Shown in pieces: positions 34,020-44,740 of a DNA stretch of 64,000 bases. The stretch's first letter is position 1. The number at the start of each line of letters is the position of its first letter. Where the stretch lies: the NCBI GenBank assembly GCA_001466705.2, contig LATX02000241.1, positions 1 to 64,000 of the forward strand, read 5' to 3'. The translations under genes and the position numbers were made by a program. The DNA is from Moniliophthora roreri. Lineage: Eukaryota; Basidiomycota; Agaricomycetes; Agaricales; Marasmiaceae. The notes beneath the pieces were generated by a model. The model had not been told where the DNA came from. It searched no databases and saw only the letters and a program-made list of their open reading frames with translations.

Positions 34020-37000
34020 CGAAAAGTGATTGAAGTTCTGGCAGAGTAGAGGAGAGCTCATATATGCAAGGGGTTGCAGCAAAAATTTAAAGCCGTAGAA
34101 GGAAGTTCATGGTGAATATAATAGTCAAGGATAATTGGCAGTGAAAATAGTGATTTTTGAACATCATAGATATAAGTACTAGTAGGGCCGGCAGGCGGCA
34201 CAGCCTGCTACCGTCTGGAAACAAGCAAGACCTCATGTACATCATTGTAACTGCAGATGGGGTAAGAGCATAGAAACATGTAAGACTTAGGTCAGTAGGT
34301 GATCTTTCCAACTTCAAGGAATGGCATAAACTTTTCTGGGTGCAAGCACTTCAACCGCATCAGTGTTTGCCATGAAGGTGTCATACCAGTTGGACTCGTT
34401 GACTTTGTAGCTTACTGGAGTAGCAGCACAGGTAACGACTGAAGTATTGTCAGATACATAAGACAAGGATAAATTTCATGTTGTAGATGAGGTTGGAGGT
34501 ATATTAGAGTGCTGTGTGGCAGTAGAATTGACCATGGCACTTGTTAATGGGTTTTGGAAGGAGGATTGCACTGAAAATTGGGTGGATTCTGGTGCCGTCG
34601 CAGCCAAATCGCGGCAAGAAGATGAGAGACGACAGCAAGTGAATTTCACGCAGTTACGAGTCCGAGTTTACGAGGATTCGTCTTTATCTGCGGATTTTTT
34701 CCTTATACGGAAGGTATAAGTGGGATGTCGATAGATCGTTTTGTTTGGTTCGTTTGGTTCGGCTTCGCTCTCATCGTCGGTTGGCCCCAGAAAGTGTCCG
34801 TAATACTACAGGTACTGACTGTCCCTCCTTCTCCACCGGATTGATTCTTGCGGACTTCCAAAACTAACTCACGACCTGTAGCACCTGTTTCCGTGATGGG
34901 ATAAGCCGTCACAACGCCAGAAAACGGACTCGTACTCGCCATCTGACCCTGATGGCCCACTGCGGCAAGTGCTTACTTCCATGTGGTGAACTGCCAAAAG
35001 CCGCATAATCACATCTCAGTCATCATGTTCCATGGTTAAGGAAAGATAACTATAAATATGGCTCTCTATTGACAGGCATTTGCGAGCCTTCCGCTAAAAA
35101 TTGGAAGAGGAGTGACCGAAAATGGGGGAGATGATGGGACAGCAAGGTAGTGTAATCATGATCACGAGGGGAGTTTCCATATATAGTAGAATAGTGTCGG
35201 GCTAGATCGCATGTTAAGACCCACTACCTAATGGTAACAGGAATTCAAATTACAGATACAAAGAGGATATACAATTCGCCCTACCCCTCCTGTGGCCGGA
35301 TCTAGATACACCACGTTAACCCCAAGTACACCACATTGAGCGAGCCTCAGCGAGATGAACCGCGACCCCTTTTAGCATCACCTCTACCTTTTTTGGCAAA
35401 TAAGTATATTCTAACCCCGTACCTTTAAACTCTAACGCCTAACCTCTAGCGCCCAATCTCTAAAGCCTAACCACTAATGCCTAACGCCGCTTCGCGCCAA
35501 TGCGAACGGAGCGAGCATTCCGAAAAAAAGTCACGGGAACAGAAATGTATGTGCACCACGTCCCAGGTCAGAAGCGCTCCTTCCCTTCCCTTCTTCTAGC
35601 AGAAGCATACACCCAAGATACGCCACATTCTGGACAGATGGACATGGGATGTGGCGTGTCCTTCCTCGGCTGTTGCTCGGCTAACGAGGTGGTGTAAATG
35701 GTCACAGGGCCGGGGGGAGGGCATCTGGTCAATCCCGATGATTGTGACATTCGTAGAGTAATAATATTCGGTGAAGGTGGCGCAGAATAGACCAGCCTTT
35801 GATTCGTAGTGAGCTTTCAGTAAGAGAGGAGTGAAAAGTATATATACGCACAAAAAGCAGCAACGTGCAAACGTATCCTTCCAGCCTCATACTATGTCCT
35901 CGTCATAACGATTCTCTCATCATTCTAGCGCGTCCGGAGGGAGGAATCGGGAGCTCACCGGACACTCGGTGGTCCATCCCAAATGATGACGGTGAAACAT
36001 TTGAACGTTCGAGTCAGTCGAACACTAGAACGAAGGTCTGCAACGTCCAGCCATTGGGCACAAAGGTGCTTTCCGTTGACTTCAAGTTGATCCTCATCCA
36101 GGTATATTCCGGTCAATTTTGATGGTTCAATGAGCTCCTATCAACATTCATGAATTGACTGAAAAGAGCATCAAGCAGCTGCGTAGACGAACCTAGGTTA
36201 ACAGACCTCATCGCGTTCAAGCTTCACCAAACTCTCCTAACACCCGGACCCTTCATGAACAAGCCTTTCTGGAATCTCTTTCCATCGAAAGCCCATGTGT
36301 GCACCGTTGCTTGTAGGGTCCGAAATGCAATAAGAAGTGTTTTATTATGCCCTGCAATGCCATGAGATATCAGCTCGAAGCTGAACAAAACCTGTGAGTC
36401 ACGTACCAAGAGCTAAATCTTCCTTCGGTCCGGTTTTTTTGTTGAGGGACATGGAAGTGCTGGTGATGGTCAGGACGAAAGTCGCTGCCGCTCAAGGTGT
36501 CGCTAGCATAATATGATTTTCTCACCACGCAACCATGATGCCATGCCTCTAGTCGTATGAACCCGTCAAATCCGGCGCCGAGACCCAAAACAAGACTCTA
36601 TTATGGTAGACCGTTTTGCTCAACTGGTTCGCATGCATATCGCGGTATTATACCACACTCCCAAGCTCCTATTCCTACCCATGCCTAGAAACCGCGCACT
36701 CGAGTGCATTCTGCACTTTTCATCTGCGGATACGAGAGGTTGAGTCGAATGTGCTTTTGCCTCGGGATATCATTTCCGACCCGAGTAACCCTTCCCAATC
36801 TCGTCATTTCGGGCTCACACAGCGCACACATTGCGGGATATGTCTGGATCGTGCAGGAAACGGGTCATCTGCAGCGGGAGATGAGGCACATGGGTATGGA
36901 TACGAAATGCAGGTTGGAACAGATCACCGTGACTCCCTAGTCAGGGAAGGAGAAGTTGGTTTGGGTATTCGTTTCAGTGATAGAACAAACTACATAGAGG

Positions 37001-37157
37001 GTATACCCTGGTGAAAAAATCGTGGGTATGCGAAACATGATACGTATTACTACGATTACGGAGTTGGTATGCTACTTGTACAGACGGAAGACAGGAACAT
37101 GATTTGGTACACCGCACATGCCACGTGGAGAGAGGATATCCATTTCTGAAGAAATAA
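34020..37157. other. No confident gene; relics and low-complexity DNA
   Basis: Contents: the inverted relic copy (34700-34990), a 14-bp repeat (35430-35485), and the relic near 36825-36920 that matches 27.8 kb. No intact gene is seen on either strand. Frames such as 36616-37014 (132 aa) have no domain signal. Confidence 0.4.
35430..35485 (+). repeat. 14-bp imperfect tandem repeat, four units
   Basis: Four 14-bp units run CTCTAACGCCTAAC, CTCTAGCGCCCAAT, CTCTAAAGCCTAAC, CACTAATGCCTAAC, with no spacer. The CCTAAC core recalls telomere-type repeats, but the unit is too long and irregular for telomeric DNA. Confidence 0.7.
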
Positions 37158-39427
37158 TCAGGTCATCTCGTACGTGTTTTGCCAGTTTGTAGTATGAGAA
37201 ATGTCCGGGGTTGGATTGCGATAAAAGTCTGCTGGAAGCAACACGTCTTGCGGGAGATTTTCACCCCGCCGAACTAGCGTACTTGGTATTGCGGCAAAGT
37301 AATCCGGCGGCAGCCCCCCGACTTCCTGTACTCTCTGCGTCGCCTTTCTCCATTCTGTCATCAATTTTGCTCGGTCGTACGCATATACAACTTCCCAGCG
37401 AGCCCAGTATAACCGATGGCGGATAATTTGGTTGTTGATGAACTGAATGAACGTATGCCCACGGCTTCGGAACAATAGTTCTGAAGGCGGTCGATCTGGG
37501 TCGGTACGGTTTATGTGATTTGAAAGAACATGTAGGAATGCAAACCGTTCATCCTCAGACTCTTCACGACCAGGGTATGCTTTCCATGACGTCTCGAAAA
37601 ATTGCAAAAAAGACATGCTGACTTTGCGAATCTGGGCATCTGGATGCGTCCATAGCCTGTCGACTATCGAGAAGGGGACCAGGAAACGCAGACCTGTCAT
37701 TTGTGGCGTTCCATACAACATATACCACCCAATCTGGCTTTCCAGATTCGCTACGTCGTATATTTCGTCGGCTTTGAGAGCCGACGCCAACCAAGCTTGT
37801 TGCTGATACATGAACTCTATTCCAGCGGGCGAAAGAAGCACCGGGTCTGCGATGTCCAGTTTACGAGAGTAATAGCAATCTTTGCCAATCTCGGAGGATT
37901 TTGCCGTTCGAAAGCCCTCTGGGTCCGAGAGAGCCGCATGAACATCCGAAACGGTGCAGTCACTCCATATGGGGAGATGCCAGTGACCTAGAATAGCAGA
38001 AAGCGCGACGGATGGGTGTAGAGTGCTTAGCACATTGTGAAGATGAGGAAGCATGGATGGGCTGTCTCGGAAAACAGTCGTTGCCCATTGTAGACCGCGC
38101 AGCTCGTATACTCGGAGGTTGACTGGGTCCGCCTGCTCGTTGGGAAATCCATGTGGATTGGTATCAAATCTCCTGACAACGTCGAGGTCAAATGAAGACC
38201 AGTCAGATGCGGGGGTTCTGATTGCTAGCGACCATAGTCGATTGGGAAGCCAACCAACTCGATTACCGAGTCTTGCTAAAGGCGCGAGCAACGTTGAGAT
38301 GAGGCGATATACGGCCCATGCCTGAGGAGATTTGTACGAGCATATGTATTGAAACCCTGCAGAAATCTGCTCCCATTGTTCGTTCTTTAGCGCGGGTGCG
38401 GCTATAGTAGGAAGAGCCGACGTGACCAAATACAGCCCAACCCCAAATCCTATAGCAAGCACGGACAACGCAAAAGCTATCCAATGAAGCGTCCACAGGA
38501 GCTCCAAAAGACCAGCAAAGAAAAGCAAGAGCGCGATCTCGAGAAAGATAGGAAGCGCCGATATAAACGACGATACTTTCCATTTCTCGAGACTTTCGCT
38601 CCGCAGCTGGCGAAGGGCCAGGGCCTCTGCTTGAGTTCGAGTTGGAGTATCACGTCTGTATTCTCGAAGCCACTGCTTACAGAGAAGGGCGAACAATCCG
38701 GATGTCAGGCTGAATATCAGACTGAGAAACCAGAAGCAATTGATACGAATAGAAGATGGATCGGCCTCGAAAGGGGAAGGCGATGGTACCTGCGACGCAT
38801 TCGTTGGATTGCTCAGCTGCTGTGATATCTGCTTGAGGAGAGCGACTGTGGTGTCCTCAGGGTCGTCATCTAGCCATTGATATGACTCGATAGCAAAGGC
38901 TGTAACCACTGCAGAGAAGAGACCGGCCTATGAGGGGAGCAGGTCATGCTTCAATAAGTAACGATAGTTGAGGTTAAAATAGACGCACAAAGACAAGAAG
39001 GGTGTCAATCTCCTCCTTCCAGCCCTTCACCGTATCTTCGTCGTATCTGGTCACTTCTTTCATCATTTTCTCCCAAGATTCATCCACGGTCGCTTTTGTA
39101 ACCCTTTTCCGTTCGCCTTTGATCCTAGACGAATCGAAAGTCGTTTCCTGAGAGATCTAATAAATGGTTAGAAAGAGTAGTTCTTGCCCAGTTTCAGACT
39201 TACAGGTATCTGATGGCCACCCTCCGTATCCTTGCTGCCATTCTCGATGCTGGGTGGTAAAGGTACCTCGTGAGGGTGTTGCCGGCCAATGTCATGTTCC
39301 ACTGAAGACGAAGTTGGTGAGGGGGGTAATGGGATCTGAGAGGGCTAAATATAGATTTGGACTAAAGAGAAGAGTCAATACTCACCTCTTCAGCACGACG
39401 AGAAGAGAGGATTTCGCCCGTCGCCAT
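37158..39427 (-). CDS. DUF6535 membrane protein (706 aa)
   Basis: Four exons with consistent phases: 39386-39427, 39204-39344, 38989-39156 and 37158-38927, giving 706 residues. Exons 1-2 encode a Pro/Glu-rich head. Exon 3 ends WKEEIDTLLVF and exon 4 opens with AGLFSAVVTAFAIESYQWL, the hallmark start of the Agaricomycete DUF6535 domain. Next come NCFWFLSLIFSLTSGLFALL, the conserved KQWLREY, and two more hydrophobic segments (ALPIFLEIALLLFFAGLLEL; IAFALSVLAIGFGVGLYLV), so four transmembrane segments. The C-terminal 400 residues are soluble and leucine-rich, without a known domain. Function of the family is not established. It is transcribed away from the adaptor gene at 40290. Confidence 0.88.
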
Positions 39428-40157
39428 GGCCAAAAAGAGAGTGATAGTACCCCAACACGTTTCAACAAAGTTGAACTTCACACGTTTCCATTGGCAGTTA
39501 AACGACGGCGCTGAGTATGTATACTTGTACTTGGATGTCGTTGATTGACGCCTGCAATGGTGAGCATTTTGACCGCCGGGGAACGCTGGGAGCGGGCGCT
39601 ACTTTTATAGGGATCTAAATGCGTGCTTGACTCTTTCCTCTCCAGTCACCGGAGAAAGTTGCAGCCTGGTCGGTTCGCGCCAATGGGCAGCGCCTCAGTG
39701 ACACACTGGTGGTCAAGGAATGCAAGGATTGGAATCAAAGAACGCCGTTCATTTCCAGATAAGATCCTGGTAAGTATCCCACGCCCGCCTCTGACGACGG
39801 CAAGACCGGCGGCGGCATTTTTGTTTCTTGCCATGATACCTCAGGCTTTCATCGCAGAAAAGTAACGTTCAGACATCTTCTTTACTTCTTGAACCACTAG
39901 TAGTCCTGGGGGGATTTGGATACGTAATATCTCCGCAAGCATGGGTCTCGAGACGTCCTATGGTCGTTTGTGGTGAATATGGAGATTCTGGGCAGGAAAG
40001 GGGTATCTGGCCATAGCCGGTTCGAGATAGGTGTGTGCTACTACTGTCCCAAATAGGCCATTTCACTGATCCTAGCACAAGATGCTCCAAAGCATGGAAC
40101 ACCACTCGCATTCGGCATATTCCAACCAATCAGTGGCCGCTCAAGATTTCAAGCCAG
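39428..40157. other. Divergent intergenic region
   Basis: This lies between the DUF6535 gene (minus) and the adaptor gene (plus). No gene is recognised; short frames at 39623-39865 and 39869-40129 show no motif. Confidence 0.45.
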
Positions 40158-40171
40158 GCGCTCAGCGCTCA
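40158..40171 (+). promoter_or_regulatory. Tandem GCGCTCA heptamer upstream of adaptor gene A
   Basis: The heptamer GCGCTCA is repeated without spacer, 118 bp before the ATG at 40290. The same 14 bases occur 114 bp before the ATG of the paralogous gene at 42922 although the DNA around them has diverged. This suggests a retained protein-binding site; no factor is known. Confidence 0.45.
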
Positions 40172-40289
40172 CCATCCAGCGCTGGAATGTTTTGTTCAAG
40201 TCAGACGTCACGCGCCTTGATTGCCCCACTAATAAAAGGACTATCAGTCCCATGATGCCCATCTCTAACATCTTCAACACTCTTCGACC

Positions 40290-41019
40290 ATGTCCATGCT
40301 ACGCAAGATCGGTCATGTTGTGCTCGGTGGCACCGTTATCGTATACCTTAACCGAGAGTTCTCCTGCAACACCAGCAATACAATGGCTGCGTTGTATGTC
40401 TTGTCTGGAGTAGGGTGGTTATGCTTCATGGCACAGTGGGTACTGCGTCGTCCTGTCAGCTCATCTAGATTTTGACTGTCCTGTAGGCCGTTTATGACTC
40501 AAAGCCGTACCCTTAATTCTGAAACTGACATTGAGATGGGGAACGGTGGGGTGGAAGCATCTCAGCCGGTGAGCAGGTTGATTCTGGATTTCGCTGCTGG
40601 ATTGATCAACTGATCTTGGACCGTTCAGCTTTTGGCAGATGAAAAGCTACAACCTTCACTTCTTGACCCGAAACGGAATTCCGATACGACTACCATAGGG
40701 ATGCTTTCCAAAGCCCTTGAATCTGCCCATCATGCCTGCGAGCTAGACCAAGCGAACGAAACACCAGAGCTGGCTATTGAAGGGTACGAGAAGAGCGTTA
40801 GCCTACTTGACGAGGTGATGGAGAAGCTGAGGAACACGGAGAACATGTCTGAAGCTCAGAACGGCCGGCTCACGCGACTCCAGGCTATCGTGAGTGCTAA
40901 AGTTTGACGAGGCAGACTACACGTCGCTGACAATACTTTGTCACCAGCGTGATACGTACCAAGATCGGAAGGAGGTCCTGAAGCAAACTCGGGGCGTAAC
41001 AGTGCCTAGATCGGAGTAG
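40290..41019 (+). CDS. Small membrane-anchored protein with MIT-like domain (adaptor A)
   Basis: Four exons: 40290-40435, 40487-40568, 40629-40889 and 40948-41019. The N-terminus has two short hydrophobic stretches (IGHVVLGGTVIVYL and MAALYVLSGVGWLCFMAQ), so one hairpin or anchor. After a short linker, residues from about 88 form a three-helix pattern typical of MIT domains: helix 1 ALESAHHACELDQ, helix 2 AIEGYEKSVSLLDEVMEKL, and, across the last intron, helix 3 RLQAIRDTYQDRKEVLKQ. MIT domains bind ESCRT-III tails and place proteins on endosomal membranes; that is family knowledge, not shown here. The gene is convergent with a short FunK1 kinase 245 bp away. Its paralogue at 42922 has an SH3 domain instead. 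Confidence 0.75.
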
Positions 41020-41263
41020 AACTTCAACTACTACGTGATGGGTCGCTCACCATGATTCCGCTTCTGTTGACAATGTACCTTCCGGTTCATAGCAACTGCT
41101 GCAGTAATTCTTATGGCGGAATATATCTATCCCCCATTTAGTTCGTAGTGAACACGGCTTACTCGAACGAGCCCAGTGTGCAGCAAAGCCTTCATAAGTA
41201 GTATTTTGTTTGCTATAAATCGGTTCCTGTATAGTGATTCTGTACACAAATACATAAAGTTTA

Positions 41264-42383
41264 CTATTCTTCATCCAAGTAGTAAGCCATGCCTTCAACA
41301 CCATTAAGGACACTAACTTCGATATATCGATTTACTCGAGCGGTGTCCCCAGCAATTGACAATTCCCTGGCTGCTTTGGCAAAGCGTTCAATCATCCATT
41401 CCGAATCCATCAACATGTCCATCTTACTCTCATACCGCTTCTTTCCAATTTGCAGCTCATCTAATGTCGGTCTTGACTCATCGTCATCATAACGGCTCAC
41501 CACTACTGCCTCCAAATCGACGAGGAGATCCCGGATGGGTTTTGAAGCCAGTCGCCTATAACCCGAGTCATATTTCATGAACCGATCGATGATGTCATCC
41601 TTTTTATACGCGGCAGTATGGTAAGAACACCAGATGTAGTCGCATATTGTTTGTTCATACATCTTTAGAACGCGTGCCGTGACCCAGAAACCGGTACGTG
41701 GGTGTTCACCCCATACTAAAGAGAGCCACCTGAGAACGTGAAAGAACGACTCGTGGTTGTCAGCTCGGTCGGGTTTGGGAAACTTTAAAGGTTCGGTGAT
41801 TAGGTTTGGGGATAGAAATTGCATTGTTCCCTGTAAAAAGTTTCAAATTTCAGAAAAGGCCATCGAGACAAATTCGAACGTACGATACGTGGGCTCAGTT
41901 CCTCGGATGTCTCATCGGCCTGGATAGAGCGATCATGCAACGCAAACGGGTCATCATCCCAGTCAACAAGAACGCCTCCACCACGCTCTCCGATAAGTAT
42001 ATGGCTTGGACTAATATCGCGATGCAGAATTCCAGCTTCGTCGTGTAATTTTTGATGAGCTGGCCAGAAAAACGTATGAGCGAAAAATCGAGTGAATCAT
42101 AATTGAGTATTAGCATACCAAATAACGCGTCTTTCATCGCATCGATTACTTGCGAGTTTTTTTTGAACTTGTGTAACGGGGCGCCCAGCGGTCGGTGACG
42201 TACTATTCTTCGGTGAATGGGAGCGGATTGTTGACGACCCGAAGAGGTGTGCATTCGACTGTGAAGCTTCACCTCGCGGCGAGGAAAGAGCAACAAATTG
42301 TATTGCTGAACCATCGAAGTGAGGAAAGGGAGGTCGCCAAGAATAATTTTTATTATATAACCCCTGTCTCGCCTTCGCCACAA
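41264..42383 (-). CDS. Short FunK1-type kinase lacking an N-lobe (copy 2)
   Basis: The gene has three exons. Exon 1 contains RRIVRHRPLGAPLHKFK and VIDAMKDALF, equal to the hinge region of full-length FunK1 kinases. Exon 2 has KLHDEAGILHRDISPSHILIGE (catalytic Asp present) and LVDWDDD in place of DFG. Exon 3 starts GTMQFLSPNL and encodes the C-lobe (ESFFHVLRWLSLVWGEH) to the stop at 41264. Nothing resembling the glycine loop or the ATP-binding lysine is found upstream. The start is uncertain (42383 or the Met at about 42314, which aligns with copy 3). Because copy 3 begins at the same point, the truncation predates their duplication. The protein may be a C-lobe-only regulator or a shared relic. 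Confidence 0.7.
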
Positions 42384-42793
42384 TGGGCCACAGCGGTTCC
42401 CGTAGCTATTTGAAATTGGAGCAAATTCAAATCATCCATTGTCCAAAAGAATTTGTCAACGTCCGGTATTTCATCTGGATCACCATCACGATTCCTTTCA
42501 ACTGTACGATTTCAGTGAATAAATGGGGAAAAAGGGACTTTTTTTTTCACTTCACCTTTCCTCTACGAATCATTAGCGTTCCAGACATGGGAATATTGGG
42601 TCTCTGTCGTGTCTATGTTGATAACACAGTGAGGTCGTGGTGGCTGTGTTCACGGGAGCCATGTTTCCCACAGTCGATCGACATCGTTTATGCCTTTTGA
42701 GCAGTTTTCAGCCTCCGACTTTTTACCGTAAGCCACAGTGCTTTCATTTTTGCCAATCTGACAATCGAACACAGGTTGATACACCAAAGTATG

Positions 42794-42807
42794 GCGCTCA
42801 GCGCTCA
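42794..42807 (+). promoter_or_regulatory. Tandem GCGCTCA heptamer upstream of adaptor gene B
   Basis: It is identical to the 14 bases at 40158-40171 and stands at nearly the same distance from its start codon (114 versus 118 bp). One more partial copy (GCGCTCAGCGCAC) occurs near 54535 with no gene attached, so the word alone is not decisive. Confidence 0.45.
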
Positions 42808-42921
42808 ACGTCACCATTGAGGCTATTCATATCTATCAGAAATCATGATCTCACAGCTTTTGGCTGTCGATAAAAAGACCAAGATGATATCGATACCCCA
42901 TCTCTACACCCGTCCTTAACA

Positions 42922-43637
42922 ATGTCCGTCTTTTGCATGATAGTTCGCACCGTCCTTGGGTGCATCGCTATCACATACATGAGCCTAGAATTCTCTAATG
43001 CCACAAGCACCACAATGGCTACATTATACGTCGTGTGTGGAGTAGGCTGGCTAGGATTTATTCTACAGTCTGTTCGTCTCCTCCTTTGAATTCCCAAAGC
43101 TAATAAATTCACTACCCATAGCCCGTTCATGACCGGAAAGCGCAACGTCACACCTGAAAGTTCCCTCGAGAAGGGTGATGGTGTTATGGGACCGCCTCAA
43201 TTCGTGCGTTCTTTTTTTCTGTTTCTAATGGCATAACCAGTTAATAGCATTTCCTGCAGCCTCTTATAACTGATGAAAAGTTGAACGTTGCCCGCCCTGC
43301 CCCATCTCCTACGCCTTGTACTCAAGGAGTAGTCACTGCTGAAAGCCTCGATCTCACCCCTCCGAGACCCGAGACAGATCAATCAAATAAAACGCCCGAC
43401 CTGGCAGTCGAAGGCTACGGGCAAGTCGACACAGAATCGACCTTTTGTCGTGCTCTCTACGATTACGAAAATCCGAATGTGTCAAGCGAACTCAAGATAC
43501 GAAAAGGGAACGTTATCGAAATTCTCGGTAAGCAGCCCTCCGGCTGGTGGGACGGTTTACTCGGTGAAGAGCGTGGATGGTTCCCTTCCAACTATGTTAC
43601 GTTGATCTCGGTGGAAGAAGCAATGAGGGAAGTCTGA
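42922..43637 (+). CDS. Small membrane-anchored protein with SH3 domain (adaptor B)
   Basis: Three exons, with intron positions and phases equal to the first three exons of gene A. The N-terminus matches A (TMATLYVVCGVGWLGFIL; then PFMTGKRNV), as does the start of exon 3 (LITDEKL) and TDQSNKTPDLAVEGYGQ, which is A's helix 1/2 junction. There similarity to the MIT domain stops and a complete SH3 domain follows: RALYDYENPN, ELKIRKGNVIEILGK, GWWDGLLGEERGWFPSNYV. Aromatic and acidic residues of the proline-peptide groove are all present. SH3 domains bind PxxP ligands, commonly at actin and endocytic sites. The stop lies 44 bp from that of the convergent kinase copy 3. Confidence 0.85.
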
Positions 43638-43680
43638 CGGAAGGGGATACTTGACGCTGCAGTCTGAATGCTCCTCTGTA

Positions 43681-44740
43681 TTACACCAAATAATACATCA
43701 GCCTTTCGCCGTGGCAGGTGCCATGAACATGCAGTAGACGGTCTATCCGTGCAGTAGACTCTGGCTCCACCAAAGACAAATCATGAGCTGCTTTAGCAAA
43801 GCGTGCGAGCATCCAATCTGAATTGTTCAACATGTCTTTCCTGCTCTTGTACCGCCGCTTTACCCCAAACTGAAGGTGTTTCAAATCCGCTTCCTTGTCA
43901 TCTATCCCATCGTATCGACTAGCCATCACCTCCTCCATGTCAACCAAAAGATCCCGGAACGGCCCTGGTGCCAATCCAAGTACCTGTTGCGTGAACCGTC
44001 TATACAGATCGCTCAGCTTGTAGCTGCTCCCATACCTACAGTTTGTCGGATAGTCGTATGTCCTTCGGTCGTATCTCAAGCTGACAATCTTCGAGTGTAC
44101 AGCGAAATAGTATCCGTCATGGTTGCCCCATACCAGCGCAAGCCAGGAGAGTATGTGATAAAAAGACTCGAGATTGTCGACGAAATTTGGATGTTGAAAG
44201 ATCGTAGGTTCCGAAAGGAGGTTGATAGACATGAACTCGAATGTTCCCTATAGCCATCATTGTTGTGAGAAACAGCCCGAAACACTAGCTGGAATTGGAT
44301 GGGCTCACCATACGCGTCTCGTCCACCTGCACGGGGCGATTTTGCGTTTCTGACGTTGCATCGTCATCCCAGTCCACAAGGAATCCTTCACTGCGCTCTC
44401 CAATGAGGATATGACTCGGGCTGATATCACGATGCACGATTCCGGCTTCTTCGTGCAGTTTCTGGTGTGCTGTTGCAAGGAATGTTTGAGCCAGTGTTAA
44501 TAAAAATAACAGAATGAACATCAACGTACCAAATAGCGCGTCCTTCATCGCGTTTACTACTTCTGAAGTCGTTTTGAAGGTATGCAATGGGGTACCCAAG
44601 GGTCGATGCCGCACCACTCGACGGTGAGTAGGAACGGTGCGCTGGCATCCCGAAAAGTCGAGCTCGCGATTGCCAATTTGAGACTCACAACGAAGAAGGC
44701 GTTCCGACCAGTGTTGTTGTCGAACCATCGAGACGAGCAA
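43681..44740 (-). CDS. Short FunK1-type kinase lacking an N-lobe (copy 3)
   Basis: Same design as copy 2: exon 1 from 44740 (MVRQQHW..., RRVVRHRPLGTPLHTFK, VVNAMKDALF), intron, KLHEEAGIVHRDISPSHILIGE with catalytic Asp, LVDWDDD, intron, GTFEFMSINLLSE, then C-lobe LESFYHILSWLALVWG and the stop at 43681. No glycine loop or ATP lysine is found. The start shares SMVRQQ/SMVQQY with copy 2. It is convergent with the SH3 adaptor gene. As with copy 2, activity is doubtful without an N-lobe, but the catalytic loop is well kept, which argues against simple decay. Confidence 0.72.
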
